A stretch of DNA of 64,000 nt from Arachnia propionica (GTDB lineage Bacteria; Actinomycetota; Actinomycetes; Propionibacteriales; Propionibacteriaceae): positions 1-64,000 of the forward strand of contig NZ_RQYT01000006.1 in NCBI RefSeq assembly GCF_003932785.1, in the 5' to 3' direction. Both the position numbers and the translations under genes were made by a program. This document shows positions 37,628 to 47,510 of this stretch, in pieces. The notes below the pieces were generated by a model, which was given only the letters and a program-made list of their open reading frames with translations, was not told the DNA's origin and did no database searches. The first letter of the stretch is position 1. Every line of letters starts with the position of its first letter.

Positions 37628-38584
37628 TCATCGTCGACGCTGCGCCACCACCCCGAGCACCAGTTTCTCCAGCGCGTACTCGGGGCTGACGGAGGCGCCC
37701 TTGACCTCCGCGTCGGCGCGGGCGATGAGCTGGATCGACGCGGCGACCCCCGCCGGCTGCCAGTGCCGTGCCTGCCGCTGATAGTCCTTGACCTTGAACG
37801 GTGGCACCCCCATGCGGGCCGCGAGGTCCGCACCGCTTGCCCCTCGGGCGTCGAGGAGCTGCCCCATCGCCCGGAACGCGCCCGCGAAGGCCGAGGTGAA
37901 CAGCACCGGCGCGGTGCCGGTGCCCAGCGACCAGCGCAGTTTCTCCAGGGCCTCGGAGGTGTTCCCCGCGAGCACGGCATCGACGACCTGGAACGAGGTC
38001 ACCTCGGCCCTGCCTGCGAAGTAGCGCCCGATGAGGTCGACGTCGATCTGGGTCCCCTCAGCGTCCGCCGCCAGCTGCGACACCGCCGCGACGAGACTGC
38101 GCAGGTCGGTTCCCACCGCCGCGACCAGCGCCGACGCGGCGTCCAGGGTCATCCTGACCCCCAGCCGACGCGCCTCCTCCACGCAGACCTTCGGGAGGTC
38201 CCACGGCTTCGGTGCCGCGACGGCGACCACCTCCACCTTCGCCTTCTTGAGACGGTCCACCAACCCGCGTCCCTTGTTCCCGCCCTCGTGCACGAGGATC
38301 AGGCAGAGCTCCGGGCCGGGATCGGAGGCCAGCGCGACGAGGGCGTCGAACACCTCACCCGGGGTGGAGCCGATGTCCTGGATGACCGCCACGATGTGGC
38401 TGGCGAACAACGACCCGCCGGCCACCTCCGACAGCATGGCATCGGCGAGTTCCACGGCCTGGACCCGGTTCACCTCCGCGTCGGGCTGCTCGGCCAGGGC
38501 GGCCGCCCGCCGATCCGCCACAACCCGCGACGTCAGCAACGACTCCGAGCCGGTCACGAGCAGGGCAGTACCGAAAACACTCAC
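37628..38584 (-). CDS. holA: DNA polymerase III subunit delta
   Basis: A clamp-loader delta subunit of about 318 residues that opens the beta clamp. It has a non-canonical P-loop-free AAA-like domain (LLVTGSESLLTSRVV; ELCLILVHEGGNKGRGLVDRLK) and the C-terminal collar (EKLRWSLGTGTAPVLFTSAF). GTG at 38584 (VSVFGTALLVTG) fits the family; upstream in-frame starts at 38605 (overlapping the comEC stop as GTGA) and 38614 are possible. Confidence 0.9.
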   Translation of the reverse strand: MSVFGTALLVTGSESLLTSRVVADRRAAALAEQPDAEVNRVQAVELADAMLSEVAGGSLFASHIVAVIQDIGSTPGEVFDALVALASDPGPELCLILVHEGGNKGRGLVDRLKKAKVEVVAVAAPKPWDLPKVCVEEARRLGVRMTLDAASALVAAVGTDLRSLVAAVSQLAADAEGTQIDVDLIGRYFAGRAEVTSFQVVDAVLAGNTSEALEKLRWSLGTGTAPVLFTSAFAGAFRAMGQLLDARGASGADLAARMGVPPFKVKDYQRQARHWQPAGVAASIQLIARADAEVKGASVSPEYALEKLVLGVVAQRRR

Positions 38585-38601
38585 GCGACCAGCATGCCAC
38601 C

Positions 38602-40905
38602 TCACGGCTCCCACGGCGTCACACGCACCCCCGTCGCGCTCGCCGACACGAGGAGATGGCCCTGGAGGTCGGTGCGGGCAAGAGTCATCCCGGCCTCCTC
38701 GGCGGCCCGGATCGTGCGCTCCGCCGGATGCCCGTAGCGGTTCCCCCTCCCCGCGCTGACGACGGCCAGCGAGGCGCCGGTGCCGGCGAGCAGCTGGAGG
38801 TCCTGCTTCGCCGCGCCGTGGTGGGGCAGTTTGTACACCGACACGTGCGGGTCGATGCCGAGCCGCTCCAGCTCCCGTCGCGCCACCGCCTGGCCGTCCA
38901 GCTCGATGTCGCCCGGGAGCAGCACCCGCACTCCCCCGACCTCGACGATCGACACCACCGACGAGTCGTTCTCGACGACACTCTCACCGTCTCCCTCCGC
39001 ATCGGAGGCCGTCGGCAGCCACGCCGAGACCGCCAGCCACGACACCGCGCCGATGCGATACCGAAGCCCCGGCTCGCCCGTCACCACCTGCGCCCCCGCC
39101 GCCTCGGCGGCGGCGACGACCTCCGCCGCGGCCCGTGCCGGGGAACGCAGGGGACTCACCACCACGACCGCGGGACGGTAACGCCGCAGCACCTCCTCCG
39201 CCCCGCCGATGTGGTCCTGATGGAAATGGGTGAACACCACCATGGGGATCGCACGCACCCCCAGATCCTCCAGACACTCCAGCACCAGGGCAGGTTCCGG
39301 GCCCGTGTCCACGAGGACCGCCTCGGTGGGCCCGGCGCGGACGACGGTGGCGTCGCCCTGGCCGACATCGCAGAAGACGACCGTCCACGGCCCAGGTGGG
39401 AGCCGTGGGATGAAGTTCACCACCACCAGCACCCCGGCCAGAAGCAACGCCACCCGCGGATGATCGACGACGCGAGGGGCCAGCCAGAGGCAGAGCAGCA
39501 GCAGGATGAGGCTCGACAGGATGCCTGCCGGTCCCCGCGGCCACGGCAACGACGCGCTCGGCCATGTCGACACCATGGCGGCCACCGCCAGGATGGGCTG
39601 CACGGCGAGCCCGGCCAGCCCGGCGACGAGGGCAGCGGCTGCGGGCCACCACACCAACAGGGCGGCCGCCAACCCCAGGACCGTGGCAGGTCCGACGAAC
39701 GGGCCGGCCATGACGTTCGCCACGACCCCGCTCACCGACACCCGCCCCGACAGCTCGGCCGTCAACGGTAGGGTCGCCAGCTGAGCGGCCAACGGGATGG
39801 CCACCGCCTCCGCCACCCAGTCCGGACACCACCGCGACAGCCGGGAGACGATCGTCCCGCCGACTGAGACGATGCCGAGGCAGGCGCTCACCGACAGGGC
39901 GAACCCCCAGGACCGGGACAGCCACGGGTCGATCCCGGTGAGCAGCAGCACCGCCAGGGCCAGGCCGCGCAGGCTCCGCCGTCCCCTGCTGATGCCGATG
40001 GCTGGCAGGGCGATGAGCCCCATCGCTGCGGCGCGCAGCACCGACGGTTCGGCGCGACACACCAGCACGAAGGCGAGAACCCCGATCGCGGCCACCACTC
40101 GGATTCCCCAGCTCCGCACCCCCAGCCATCGGGACGCCGCCATGAGCACCCCCAGGAGCAGGGTGAGGTTCGCCCCGGAGACCGCCATGAGATGGGTCAG
40201 CGAGGTGGCCTGGAACTGCGCCTGCACCTCCGGGGTCACCGCGCTCCGATCCCCCAGCACGAGGGAGGGCACCAGACCCGCCTGGTCGGGTGGTAGCGAG
40301 GCGCTGGCCCGGAGGAGCCCCTCCCGGATCGCGGTCACCGTCCGATCCCACGGCCCGGGTTCCCGGATGACATCGCCCACCCGCCTGACCGCGAGCACCA
40401 CCGCCATCGGGGAACCGGGGTCCTCCGGGCGCAGCACACCGGCGACCTCCACGACACCACCGGGAGGCAGGGCCGCCATCCGTTCACCCTGGTCCCGCGC
40501 CGCGACGAGGGTCGCCGGGATCTCCCCGGTGAACCGTTGCGTGGCCGTCGTGACCACGACGAGCCGCGCCCGTTGCAACGTGAGCCCGTCACCTCGTCCG
40601 GGAGGACGAGTCGGGTCACCGTCCACGACGACGCGACAGGTGACGTGGGCGCCGGTAGCGGCGAGCTCCGCCACCGGTCCGCTCCTCAGCGCCCATTCCC
40701 TGGCACCGGCCAGCAGGGCGGTGACAGCCAGGACCACGAGCATCGTGCGCCACCATCGTCGAGCCACCACCAGCCCCGCCACCGTCAGCACCCCGAGCAG
40801 CAGCAACGCCGTCCCGGGGCCGGGACGCCACCCGGAGGTGCCCAGCCACGCCCCCAACCAGGCGGCCGCGCCGGCCGGGGCGAGCCGCCAGTCCTGTTCC
40901 GTCAC
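38602..40905 (-). CDS. comEC: ComEC/Rec2 DNA-uptake channel
   Basis: A 767-residue protein. It has N-terminal membrane spans, an OB-like loop (about 110-190), the multi-span Competence domain (LTHLMAVSGANLTLLLGVLM; LRAAAMGLIALPAIG), and a C-terminal MBL domain (VFCDVGQGDATVV, FTHFHQDHIGGAEEV with HxHxDH, LPHHGAAKQD). It is predicted to pass single-stranded DNA into the cell, the MBL domain acting as nuclease. GTG at 40905 overlaps the comEA stop as GTGA. Confidence 0.94.
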   Translation of the reverse strand: MTEQDWRLAPAGAAAWLGAWLGTSGWRPGPGTALLLLGVLTVAGLVVARRWWRTMLVVLAVTALLAGAREWALRSGPVAELAATGAHVTCRVVVDGDPTRPPGRGDGLTLQRARLVVVTTATQRFTGEIPATLVAARDQGERMAALPPGGVVEVAGVLRPEDPGSPMAVVLAVRRVGDVIREPGPWDRTVTAIREGLLRASASLPPDQAGLVPSLVLGDRSAVTPEVQAQFQATSLTHLMAVSGANLTLLLGVLMAASRWLGVRSWGIRVVAAIGVLAFVLVCRAEPSVLRAAAMGLIALPAIGISRGRRSLRGLALAVLLLTGIDPWLSRSWGFALSVSACLGIVSVGGTIVSRLSRWCPDWVAEAVAIPLAAQLATLPLTAELSGRVSVSGVVANVMAGPFVGPATVLGLAAALLVWWPAAAALVAGLAGLAVQPILAVAAMVSTWPSASLPWPRGPAGILSSLILLLLCLWLAPRVVDHPRVALLLAGVLVVVNFIPRLPPGPWTVVFCDVGQGDATVVRAGPTEAVLVDTGPEPALVLECLEDLGVRAIPMVVFTHFHQDHIGGAEEVLRRYRPAVVVVSPLRSPARAAAEVVAAAEAAGAQVVTGEPGLRYRIGAVSWLAVSAWLPTASDAEGDGESVVENDSSVVSIVEVGGVRVLLPGDIELDGQAVARRELERLGIDPHVSVYKLPHHGAAKQDLQLLAGTGASLAVVSAGRGNRYGHPAERTIRAAEEAGMTLARTDLQGHLLVSASATGVRVTPWEP

Positions 40906-41630
40906 ACCCGCACCAGGGGAGCGAGCCGCTCGTAGGTGCGCGGTCCCACGCCCGAGACCTCCTGCAGCTGCGCGACATCCGTGAAGGGACCGTGCTCGTC
41001 CCGCCACGCGACGATGTCGGCCGCGAGAACCGGCCCCACCCCGGGCAGGGACTCCAACTGCTCGGCGGTGGCGGAGTTGAGGTCCAGGACGCCGCCACTC
41101 GCCGCCGTGGTCGATGCCACGACCTCACCGCGGGGTGCGGAGCCGTCCCCGATGATGATCTGCTGACCATCCTGGATCACGGCTGCCAGATTGAGCTCAC
41201 CCGGTGCGGCGTCCGGCCGCAGCCCCCCGGCCGCCTCGATGGCGTCCTCGACGATGCTGCCCTCCGGCAGCCGCACCACACCGGGGTTGACGACGGCCCC
41301 CAGCACGTGGACCCGCAGCTGACGCGGCTGCGGCGTCGCCGATGCGCTGGCGGAGGCCGTCGCGGATGCGGGGGACGACTCGCGGACGGGGGCGGCAGGG
41401 ACCTCCGTCGCGGAGCTCCTCGTGAGGGCATGGAAGCCGATCAGCGCCACGCCGAGGAGGAGCGCCAGCACCACCGGGAGGTGCTGACGGCCGAGGGCCA
41501 CCACGGCACGCAGCGGCGGTTCACGGGCTGGCTCCGCGATCGGCTGGTAGCCCTCCTCGGGACCCGGAACCCGCTCCTTGGTGAGGAACGCGAGCCGATC
41601 CAGCGGCTGCGGTTTCTGCGAGGTGTTCAC
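40902..41630 (-). CDS. comEA: ComEA-type DNA-binding competence protein
   Basis: About 242 residues: a cytoplasmic N-terminus, one span (HLPVVLALLLGVALIGFHAL), an Ala/Ser/Pro linker, an SLBB domain (LRVHVLGAVVNPGVVRLPEG) and two C-terminal helix-hairpin-helix units (LNSATAEQLESLPGVGPVLA; VSGVGPRTYERL). It binds incoming DNA outside the membrane. GTG at 41630 follows GAGG; an ATG at 41660 would add 10 residues. Confidence 0.93.
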   Translation of the reverse strand: MNTSQKPQPLDRLAFLTKERVPGPEEGYQPIAEPAREPPLRAVVALGRQHLPVVLALLLGVALIGFHALTRSSATEVPAAPVRESSPASATASASASATPQPRQLRVHVLGAVVNPGVVRLPEGSIVEDAIEAAGGLRPDAAPGELNLAAVIQDGQQIIIGDGSAPRGEVVASTTAASGGVLDLNSATAEQLESLPGVGPVLAADIVAWRDEHGPFTDVAQLQEVSGVGPRTYERLAPLVRV

Positions 41631-41817
41631 ATCCTCACCATGGACACGAACGGGCCCCATCGGTCACCGCGAGGGCCACCTGTGGACAACCCGGCGGGTT
41701 CCCGCCGCACGGCGCCCCGCAATGGACCTCCCACCCACTTGACGTGGGGGTCCGCATTGGCAAGGCTGAGCCCTGAAGGTCGGCTCCTCACCGGCCTGTA
41801 TCCGAGTGGAGTGTCAC

Positions 41818-43893
41818 ATGTCGAAGTACAGCAAGCGGCTCACCTCAGCGCTGGCCGCATCCGCCCTTGGTCTCGCCGGAGTGATCGTGGCTCCGACACT
41901 GCCCGCCGCCGCCGACGAGGTGACGTGCGCCCCGGGCACGACCAAGGTCTCCATCCTTTCCTACAACGATTTCCACGGTCGCATCCTCCAGGCCCCCGCC
42001 CTGTTCACGGCCATCGAGAAGATCCGTGACGCCAGGGGCCAGGCCAACGTCGGTCTGGTCAGCTCCGGCGACGACATCGGCGGCTCGACATTCGAGTCGA
42101 TGGCCGACGACGACTTCCCCACGCTGCGGATCATGGCTGCCGCCGATCTCGACGCCGTGGCGGTCGGCAACCACGAGTTCGACAAGGGCTGGTCGGACCT
42201 GGCCGGTCGTGTCCACGCGGCACTGCCGTTCCAGGAACTCGGCGCGAACGTCTACACCAAGGGCACCACCGACGTGGCGCCGCCGCTGAAGTCCCACGAG
42301 ATCTTCGAGGTCGGGGGCCTCAGGGTCGCCGTCATCGGTGCCGTCACGGCCGACCTTCCGTCGCTGGTGAGCCCCTCCGGGCTGGCCGAGGTGACCATCG
42401 GGGATCCCGTCGAGGCGATCAACCGTGTCGCCGCCTCGCTGCCCGCCGACGTGGACCTCGTCATGGCAGCCGTGCACGAGGGCGCCCCCAACGGCAGCAG
42501 CGACGGCGCCAGCCAGGCCGCCCTGTCCCCCAACTTCAACGCGATGTGGACCGGCATCGACCCGCGGGTGAAGGTCGTGCTCAACGGCCACACCCACCAG
42601 TCCTACGCGTGGACCAACGACAAGGGCCAGCTGTTCACCCAGGCCGCCTCCTACGCCACCCAGCTCAACGAGCTGACCGCGTGCGTCACCGCGGACGGTC
42701 AACTCAGCGGCGAGGTGGGCAACGTCAACCACGTCATCGATCCCAAGGCCGTCGACCCCTCCCACCCCCGGGTCGCGGAGATCCAGAAGATCGTGAAGGA
42801 GGCCGTCGACAAGGCCAACGAGGTGGGCAAGAAGGTCATCGGCACCGCGAACCAGGCGATCTCCACCCCGACCGGCAACGCGGATGTCCGCAACGTCGAG
42901 TCGCCGATGAGCAATGCCGTGGCCCAGCTGTTCTTCGACACCCTGAGCAAGGGGAATCCCGAGTTCATCGGCATCCAGAACCCGGGTGGCACCCGGGACT
43001 CGTTCGACCAGGGGGACATCACCTACCGTGAGGCCGCCCTCGCGCTGCCCTTCGCCAACACCCTCATGACGACGCAGATCACCGGCGCCCAGTTCAAGAC
43101 GGTGCTCGAGCAGCAGTGGCAGCGCAAGGCCGACGGCACCGTTCCCTCCCGCCCCTTCCTGCGGCTGGGGCTGTCCAGGAACGTGTCCTACACCTATGAC
43201 GAGTCCCGTCCCGAGGGGGACCGGATCACGTCGATCTTCGTGGCCGGGAAGCCCATCGATCCCGCGAAGCTGTACACCGTTGGTTCGGGTTCCTTCCTCA
43301 TCGCCGGTGGCGACAACTTCTTCGAGCTCGCCAAGGGCACCGGGACCAAGGACTCCGGTCGCGTGGACCTCGAGGCCTGGATCGCGTGGGTGACCGCGAA
43401 CCAGCCACTGTCCCCGGATCACAGCAAGCGCGGTGTCTCCATGACGGCGGCGGCCACGGAGCTCAAGGAGGGCGGTGCCGCCACCACGTTCACCTTCGAT
43501 GTCACCGCGGCCGAGCCGGTCTCCCCCGAGGGCCTGGACATGATGCTCGGCAAGGCCACCGGCCGCGACCCGAAGGACCCCGCGAAGGTGACCCCCGCCG
43601 TGCCCAACACCAAGGTCACGGTGACGCTGGACGGCAGTGTCGTGGGCACCGGCACCGTGGCCGACGGGAAGGCCAGCGTCGAGGTGTCGGTCCCCTCGTC
43701 GTGCACCCTGGACACCCGCGAGGCGGTGCTCACGTTCACCATCGAACCGTCCGGCACCGTCGTGCACCGCAGCGTGAGGGTTCAGGGCGACGGGGTCGCC
43801 TGCACGACGCCGGAGAAGCCGGGCAAGCCGGTGCCGCCGAGGCCCGGTGACCCCAGGCCGGGTCTGCCCCGCACCGGGGCCGGGCTCAGGTGA
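41818..43893 (+). CDS. Secreted 5'-nucleotidase/metallophosphoesterase with terminal LPRTG
   Basis: A 691-residue protein: signal peptide (LTSALAASALGLAGVIVAP then AAADE). The metallophosphatase domain shows ILSYNDFHGRI, SSGDDIGGSTFE, VGNHEFDKGW and NGHTHQSY. The 5'-nucleotidase C-terminal domain includes GGTRDSFDQGDITYREA. A beta-sandwich and Pro-rich region follow. It should hydrolyse nucleotides or UDP-sugars outside the cell. It ends LPRTGAGLR, so a sortase-like motif is followed by only four residues, with no hydrophobic helix. ATG at 41818 has TGGAG seven bases upstream. Confidence 0.92.
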   Translation: MSKYSKRLTSALAASALGLAGVIVAPTLPAAADEVTCAPGTTKVSILSYNDFHGRILQAPALFTAIEKIRDARGQANVGLVSSGDDIGGSTFESMADDDFPTLRIMAAADLDAVAVGNHEFDKGWSDLAGRVHAALPFQELGANVYTKGTTDVAPPLKSHEIFEVGGLRVAVIGAVTADLPSLVSPSGLAEVTIGDPVEAINRVAASLPADVDLVMAAVHEGAPNGSSDGASQAALSPNFNAMWTGIDPRVKVVLNGHTHQSYAWTNDKGQLFTQAASYATQLNELTACVTADGQLSGEVGNVNHVIDPKAVDPSHPRVAEIQKIVKEAVDKANEVGKKVIGTANQAISTPTGNADVRNVESPMSNAVAQLFFDTLSKGNPEFIGIQNPGGTRDSFDQGDITYREAALALPFANTLMTTQITGAQFKTVLEQQWQRKADGTVPSRPFLRLGLSRNVSYTYDESRPEGDRITSIFVAGKPIDPAKLYTVGSGSFLIAGGDNFFELAKGTGTKDSGRVDLEAWIAWVTANQPLSPDHSKRGVSMTAAATELKEGGAATTFTFDVTAAEPVSPEGLDMMLGKATGRDPKDPAKVTPAVPNTKVTVTLDGSVVGTGTVADGKASVEVSVPSSCTLDTREAVLTFTIEPSGTVVHRSVRVQGDGVACTTPEKPGKPVPPRPGDPRPGLPRTGAGLR

Positions 43894-43929
43894 CCGGATG
43901 TGCTGACCGGGAGGGCCGCGGCGGCGGGG

Positions 43930-44862
43930 TCACCCCTCCGCCCGGTTCCCCAGGAACGCGATGAGTTCCGCCCGCGTGGGCGGGTTGGCACCCTGCCGAC
44001 TGCACACGATGGCGGACGCAGCCGCCCCCCACCTGAGCGCTGATTCCACGTCGTCCGGCCGCTCGGCGAACCGCGCCAGGAATCCGGCCATGAAGGTGTC
44101 CCCCGCCCCGACGGTGTCCACCAGGTCGATGGCGTGCCCCGGGACGCGGTACTCGCGTCCATCGGGCTTGACCGCGACCACCCCCTCGGCGCCGAGAGTG
44201 ACGATGGCGAGCGAGAGGCCGTACTCCGCGCACCACGCGTGGACGTACGGCAGAGGGTCGTCATCATCGACGAGCCAGCAGATGTCCTCGTCGCTGGCCT
44301 TGAGGATCCCGGCAGCCGAGCCGACCGCCTCGATGAGGGGCTCCACCCTCGAGAAGTACTCCGCCCGGTCCGGCAGCACGGTGGGCCGGACGTTGATGTC
44401 ATAGCTCAGCGACGCCGGGGTGGAGCGCACGAACTCGACCATGGCCTCCGCCCCCGGCTGCACCACGGCCCCGATGGACCCGAAGTGCACCCAGTCGTCC
44501 TCCGTGAGCTGCGGGAACTCCTCCCGACGCCACCCGAAGTTCGACGTGTCGTGGAAGTGGAAGGTGTACTGGGCCTTGCCCTCGGCGTCGAGGGACACAA
44601 CCGCCACCGAGGTGGCGTCCCCACTGCGCACCGCCAGATCGGTGGCGACGCCGTTGGCCTCGATGTATGACGACAGTTGCTCCCCGAAGGCATCGTTGCC
44701 CAGTCTCCCCAAGAAGTGGGTCTCCTCCCCCAGCCGCGCCAGACCGATGGCGGTGTTCATGGGGCCACCCCCACACAGGGCCGCCCAGCGGGTCTCAGCC
44801 GAGGAGACGGTTTCGACGGGAAGGAGATCGATGAGTGCTTCACCGCAGACCACGAATCGCAT
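43930..44862 (-). CDS. PfkB family carbohydrate kinase (fructokinase-like)
   Basis: A 310-residue kinase with GGGPMNTAIGLARLG (substrate-binding motif 1) and DTVGAGDTFMAGFLARF (motif 2, catalytic Asp and anion hole). The family includes fructokinase, ribokinase and 2-keto-3-deoxygluconate kinase; the first is a fair guess from CGEALIDLLP at the start. No sugar transporter neighbours it, so the substrate is open. Confidence 0.87.
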   Translation of the reverse strand: MRFVVCGEALIDLLPVETVSSAETRWAALCGGGPMNTAIGLARLGEETHFLGRLGNDAFGEQLSSYIEANGVATDLAVRSGDATSVAVVSLDAEGKAQYTFHFHDTSNFGWRREEFPQLTEDDWVHFGSIGAVVQPGAEAMVEFVRSTPASLSYDINVRPTVLPDRAEYFSRVEPLIEAVGSAAGILKASDEDICWLVDDDDPLPYVHAWCAEYGLSLAIVTLGAEGVVAVKPDGREYRVPGHAIDLVDTVGAGDTFMAGFLARFAERPDDVESALRWGAAASAIVCSRQGANPPTRAELIAFLGNRAEG

Positions 44863-44925
44863 GGGCCAACTCTAGGACCTGGCATGGGGGTTGCGCGGCG
44901 GGAGTGTCGACGAACGGACCAGAAA

Positions 44926-45831
44926 TCATGCGGGCGGCGGCGCGGCCGTCCGGTGCAGTTCGGCGAGCCATGGCAGCAATGGATGCTGCGGTGCCCGGGT
45001 GTCCAGCTGCCTCAGACACTCCGCCAGCTGGGGTCCCCGGCCATCGGCCCAACAGGCGAGCCCCAGCACGGCCAGGACATCGTCCGCCTCGGCCTCCGAA
45101 ACGGCCCGACGCGCCTCGGCCAGCCGATCCACGACCCTGCCGGGGCGCCGGACCAGGACATGGTCAAGAGCCTCCCCGGCCAGTGCCGGTTCCCGGAGCA
45201 GGAGGGCCAACTCCGCTCCCTCGATGGGCAGCAACGGCTCGGCCGAGCCGAGGAGGGCGTCGAGGAGCTGGATGCGTCCCGCCGTGTCCAGCGTCACGAT
45301 GTGGGCCCGGGCCTGCTCGGTGAGGAGCTCCGCCTCCAACGGGTCGAGGGTGCTGCGGACCATCGCGACGGCGGCGTCACGGTCCGCGGCCACCGACACC
45401 CCCTGGTACACCGCTGAGGCCATGACCGAGGACGACCTCGCGTCCCAACGGCGTGGGCTCTGATCCCGGAGCGGACCTCCCAACAGGTCCCAGTACCGGT
45501 TCTCGTCGGCGACCAACGCCACCACGAACCACGGCTGCCACTCCTCCAACAGCTCCCGGAGCGGTTCCTCGTGGGCCTCCGGGATGTTCGTGTAGGCGAG
45601 CAGGGCCAAGGAGTCCACCCCGGCCCGGCCGATGGCGCACCCGATCTGGGCCATGAAGGCTGCGGAGTCGGCACGCAGCCCCGTCAGATCGACGCGGGCG
45701 CAGAACTCCACGGTGTTCCCGGCCACGCCCAGCACGACGCATGACTCCCGGGGGTGGAACCCGAGGCAGACCCCGGGGACGTTGAGCAGCTCACGATGGC
45801 TGCGGGTTCGGATTCTCGGCTGTGTCCTCAT
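44926..45831 (-). CDS. DUF4192 domain protein
   Basis: About 301 residues, an actinobacterial DUF4192 protein. The N-terminal segment LLNVPGVCLGFHPRESCVVLGV is the family hallmark; the rest is alpha-helical with many Leu, Ala and Glu. Function unknown, no membrane span. ATG at 45831 is taken; a GTG at 45840 is also open. Confidence 0.8.
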   Translation of the reverse strand: MRTQPRIRTRSHRELLNVPGVCLGFHPRESCVVLGVAGNTVEFCARVDLTGLRADSAAFMAQIGCAIGRAGVDSLALLAYTNIPEAHEEPLRELLEEWQPWFVVALVADENRYWDLLGGPLRDQSPRRWDARSSSVMASAVYQGVSVAADRDAAVAMVRSTLDPLEAELLTEQARAHIVTLDTAGRIQLLDALLGSAEPLLPIEGAELALLLREPALAGEALDHVLVRRPGRVVDRLAEARRAVSEAEADDVLAVLGLACWADGRGPQLAECLRQLDTRAPQHPLLPWLAELHRTAAPPPA

Positions 45832-45926
45832 GCAACCCACTCTGGGCAGGGATTCCCCGAAGTGGTCACGGCATCATCATTTCGGGGCCACCTGTTGACA
45901 ACCCTGCGCGCTATCGTGGAGCCACC

Positions 45927-46520
45927 ATGAGCACCCCACAATGGCAGCCGCCCCGACCCAATGGCCGAGACCCCCGGGTCCCCTTCGGCGCGCCCCAGCA
46001 GCCCCAACAGTATCCGCCGCCCCAGCTCGAGGACTACCAGGAGCCCCCGAGCAGTCTGGGACGCACCCTGCTCCTCGTCATCGGTGGCCTGGCCCTCGTC
46101 GGCCTCGTCCTGTTGGGGCTGCAGTTCTTCGGCACGCCTCGCGAGGAGTCGGGGGCGGCCACGCCGAGCCGCCCCGCCCCCTCGGCGGCCGAGGAGTCCC
46201 TCGGGAGGTCGGGGTCCTCGATCCCGTTCGACAGCTACGGCAAGGGAACCTTCGAGGTGGTCAGCCACACCTGGGGTGAGGGAACCCTGGACGTGGAGGT
46301 CCGGGTCACCCTCACGGAGGGGCAGGGAACCTACAGCGCCTACGTGTTCAACAACGAGACGATGGTGAACTCCGACGTCATCGACGCGGAGACGATCCAT
46401 GTCAGCGCGGGTGAGACCAAGACGGCCAAGTGGCGGTTCCTCACCAACCGGGCCGACAGCACGGTCGTGCTGGCGACCTCGGCTGGGACCCCCGTCACGG
46501 CCCTGCCGGTCAGCGGGTAG
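45927..46520 (+). CDS. Single-span membrane protein with proline-rich N-terminus
   Basis: A 197-residue protein of unknown family. A Pro/Gln-rich cytoplasmic head (residues 1-40) leads to one span (LLLVIGGLALVGLVLLGLQF), a Ser/Ala/Pro linker and a beta-rich outer domain of about 100 residues (FEVVSHTWGEGTLDVEVRV, TAKWRFLTNRADSTVVLA). ATG at 45927 follows GGAG by five bases. It resembles DUF4352-type exported domains in outline only. Confidence 0.72.
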   Translation: MSTPQWQPPRPNGRDPRVPFGAPQQPQQYPPPQLEDYQEPPSSLGRTLLLVIGGLALVGLVLLGLQFFGTPREESGAATPSRPAPSAAEESLGRSGSSIPFDSYGKGTFEVVSHTWGEGTLDVEVRVTLTEGQGTYSAYVFNNETMVNSDVIDAETIHVSAGETKTAKWRFLTNRADSTVVLATSAGTPVTALPVSG

Positions 46521-47448
46521 TCGGCGCCTGGGCCGTCTTCTCGGCGGCCGCCTTCTCCCGCTCCTCCACCGCGTCGGGATGGTCCTTCGACAGCAGCACG
46601 ACCCCGTAGACGGCGATCGCGCCGGAGAGGATCATGCCCACGGACGGGCCGATCCCCATGCCGCTGCCCTCACCGAGGATGAACAGCCCGAACAGCACCG
46701 CGACGAAAGGGTCGACGGTGGTCATGGTCCCCACGGTGATCTCGGCCGGCCCGGAGGCGTAGCCCTGTTGGATCATCCACACGCCCAGGACGTAGCAGGC
46801 GATCATGTAGCCGATGACGATGAGCGTGGTGGGATGGAAGAGCTCGAAATGTCCCGACTGCACCATGTTCATGGCGGCCTTCATCATGCCGGAGGCCAGA
46901 CCGTAGAAGATCGCCCCGACCGACGACCAGAGCATGGCCTTCGCCCACGGGGCGGCCTTCCTCGCGGCGAAGAAGGACAGGATCGCGCAGATCACGCACA
47001 CCGCGATGAATGACCAGGTGACGGGCATGAATCCGAACTGCTTCTCACCCCGCGCGAACACGGAGGAGAAGATCGTGAAACCGACCACCCCGAGCACGGT
47101 GACACTGACGGCCCGCCAGACCCGCATCGGGATCTCGTGTCCGTGGATGCGGGAGGCCAGCAGCACCGACCACGGCACGGCGAGGATACCGACGGGCTGG
47201 ACGACCGCCACCGGGGCCATCGTCAGCGCCCACAGGTGCAGCAGCGCCCCGAGGAGCACGCATCCGAGCCCGAGCAGCCACTTCGGGATGAGGAAGAGCT
47301 TCAGCAGTCCCATCATCGTCAGCTTGTTCGACGACGCGGTGGCGCCGGGCTCGAAGGTTGACTTCACCCCCAGGGACTGCAATATCGCCCCACTCGCGAA
47401 GAGGAAGGAGGAGAGGACCTGCAGCCCGATGGCCAACGGAATGTTCAC
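46510..47448 (-). CDS. DMT (EamA-like) transporter
   Basis: A 312-residue protein with about ten spans, two EamA-like halves (for example LGCVLLGALLHLWALTMAPV and TVDPFVAVLFGLFILGEG). Members move small metabolites or amino acids; here the cargo is unknown. The C-terminus is a short charged tail. An inverted repeat lies just upstream of its start. The 3' end overlaps the plus-strand membrane protein by 11 bases. Confidence 0.82.
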   Translation of the reverse strand: MNIPLAIGLQVLSSFLFASGAILQSLGVKSTFEPGATASSNKLTMMGLLKLFLIPKWLLGLGCVLLGALLHLWALTMAPVAVVQPVGILAVPWSVLLASRIHGHEIPMRVWRAVSVTVLGVVGFTIFSSVFARGEKQFGFMPVTWSFIAVCVICAILSFFAARKAAPWAKAMLWSSVGAIFYGLASGMMKAAMNMVQSGHFELFHPTTLIVIGYMIACYVLGVWMIQQGYASGPAEITVGTMTTVDPFVAVLFGLFILGEGSGMGIGPSVGMILSGAIAVYGVVLLSKDHPDAVEEREKAAAEKTAQAPTTR

Positions 47449-47510
47449 TCAGATGCCTTTCGATGTGGCGGGATGGTCGGGTTCAGCTCCCGCGGGGCCC
47501 GCTCGAACAC

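Noticed and set aside
41739-41767. Promoter before the 5'-nucleotidase (TTGACG)
   Set aside because: No acceptable -10 hexamer at 16-18 bases; the match is one-sided.
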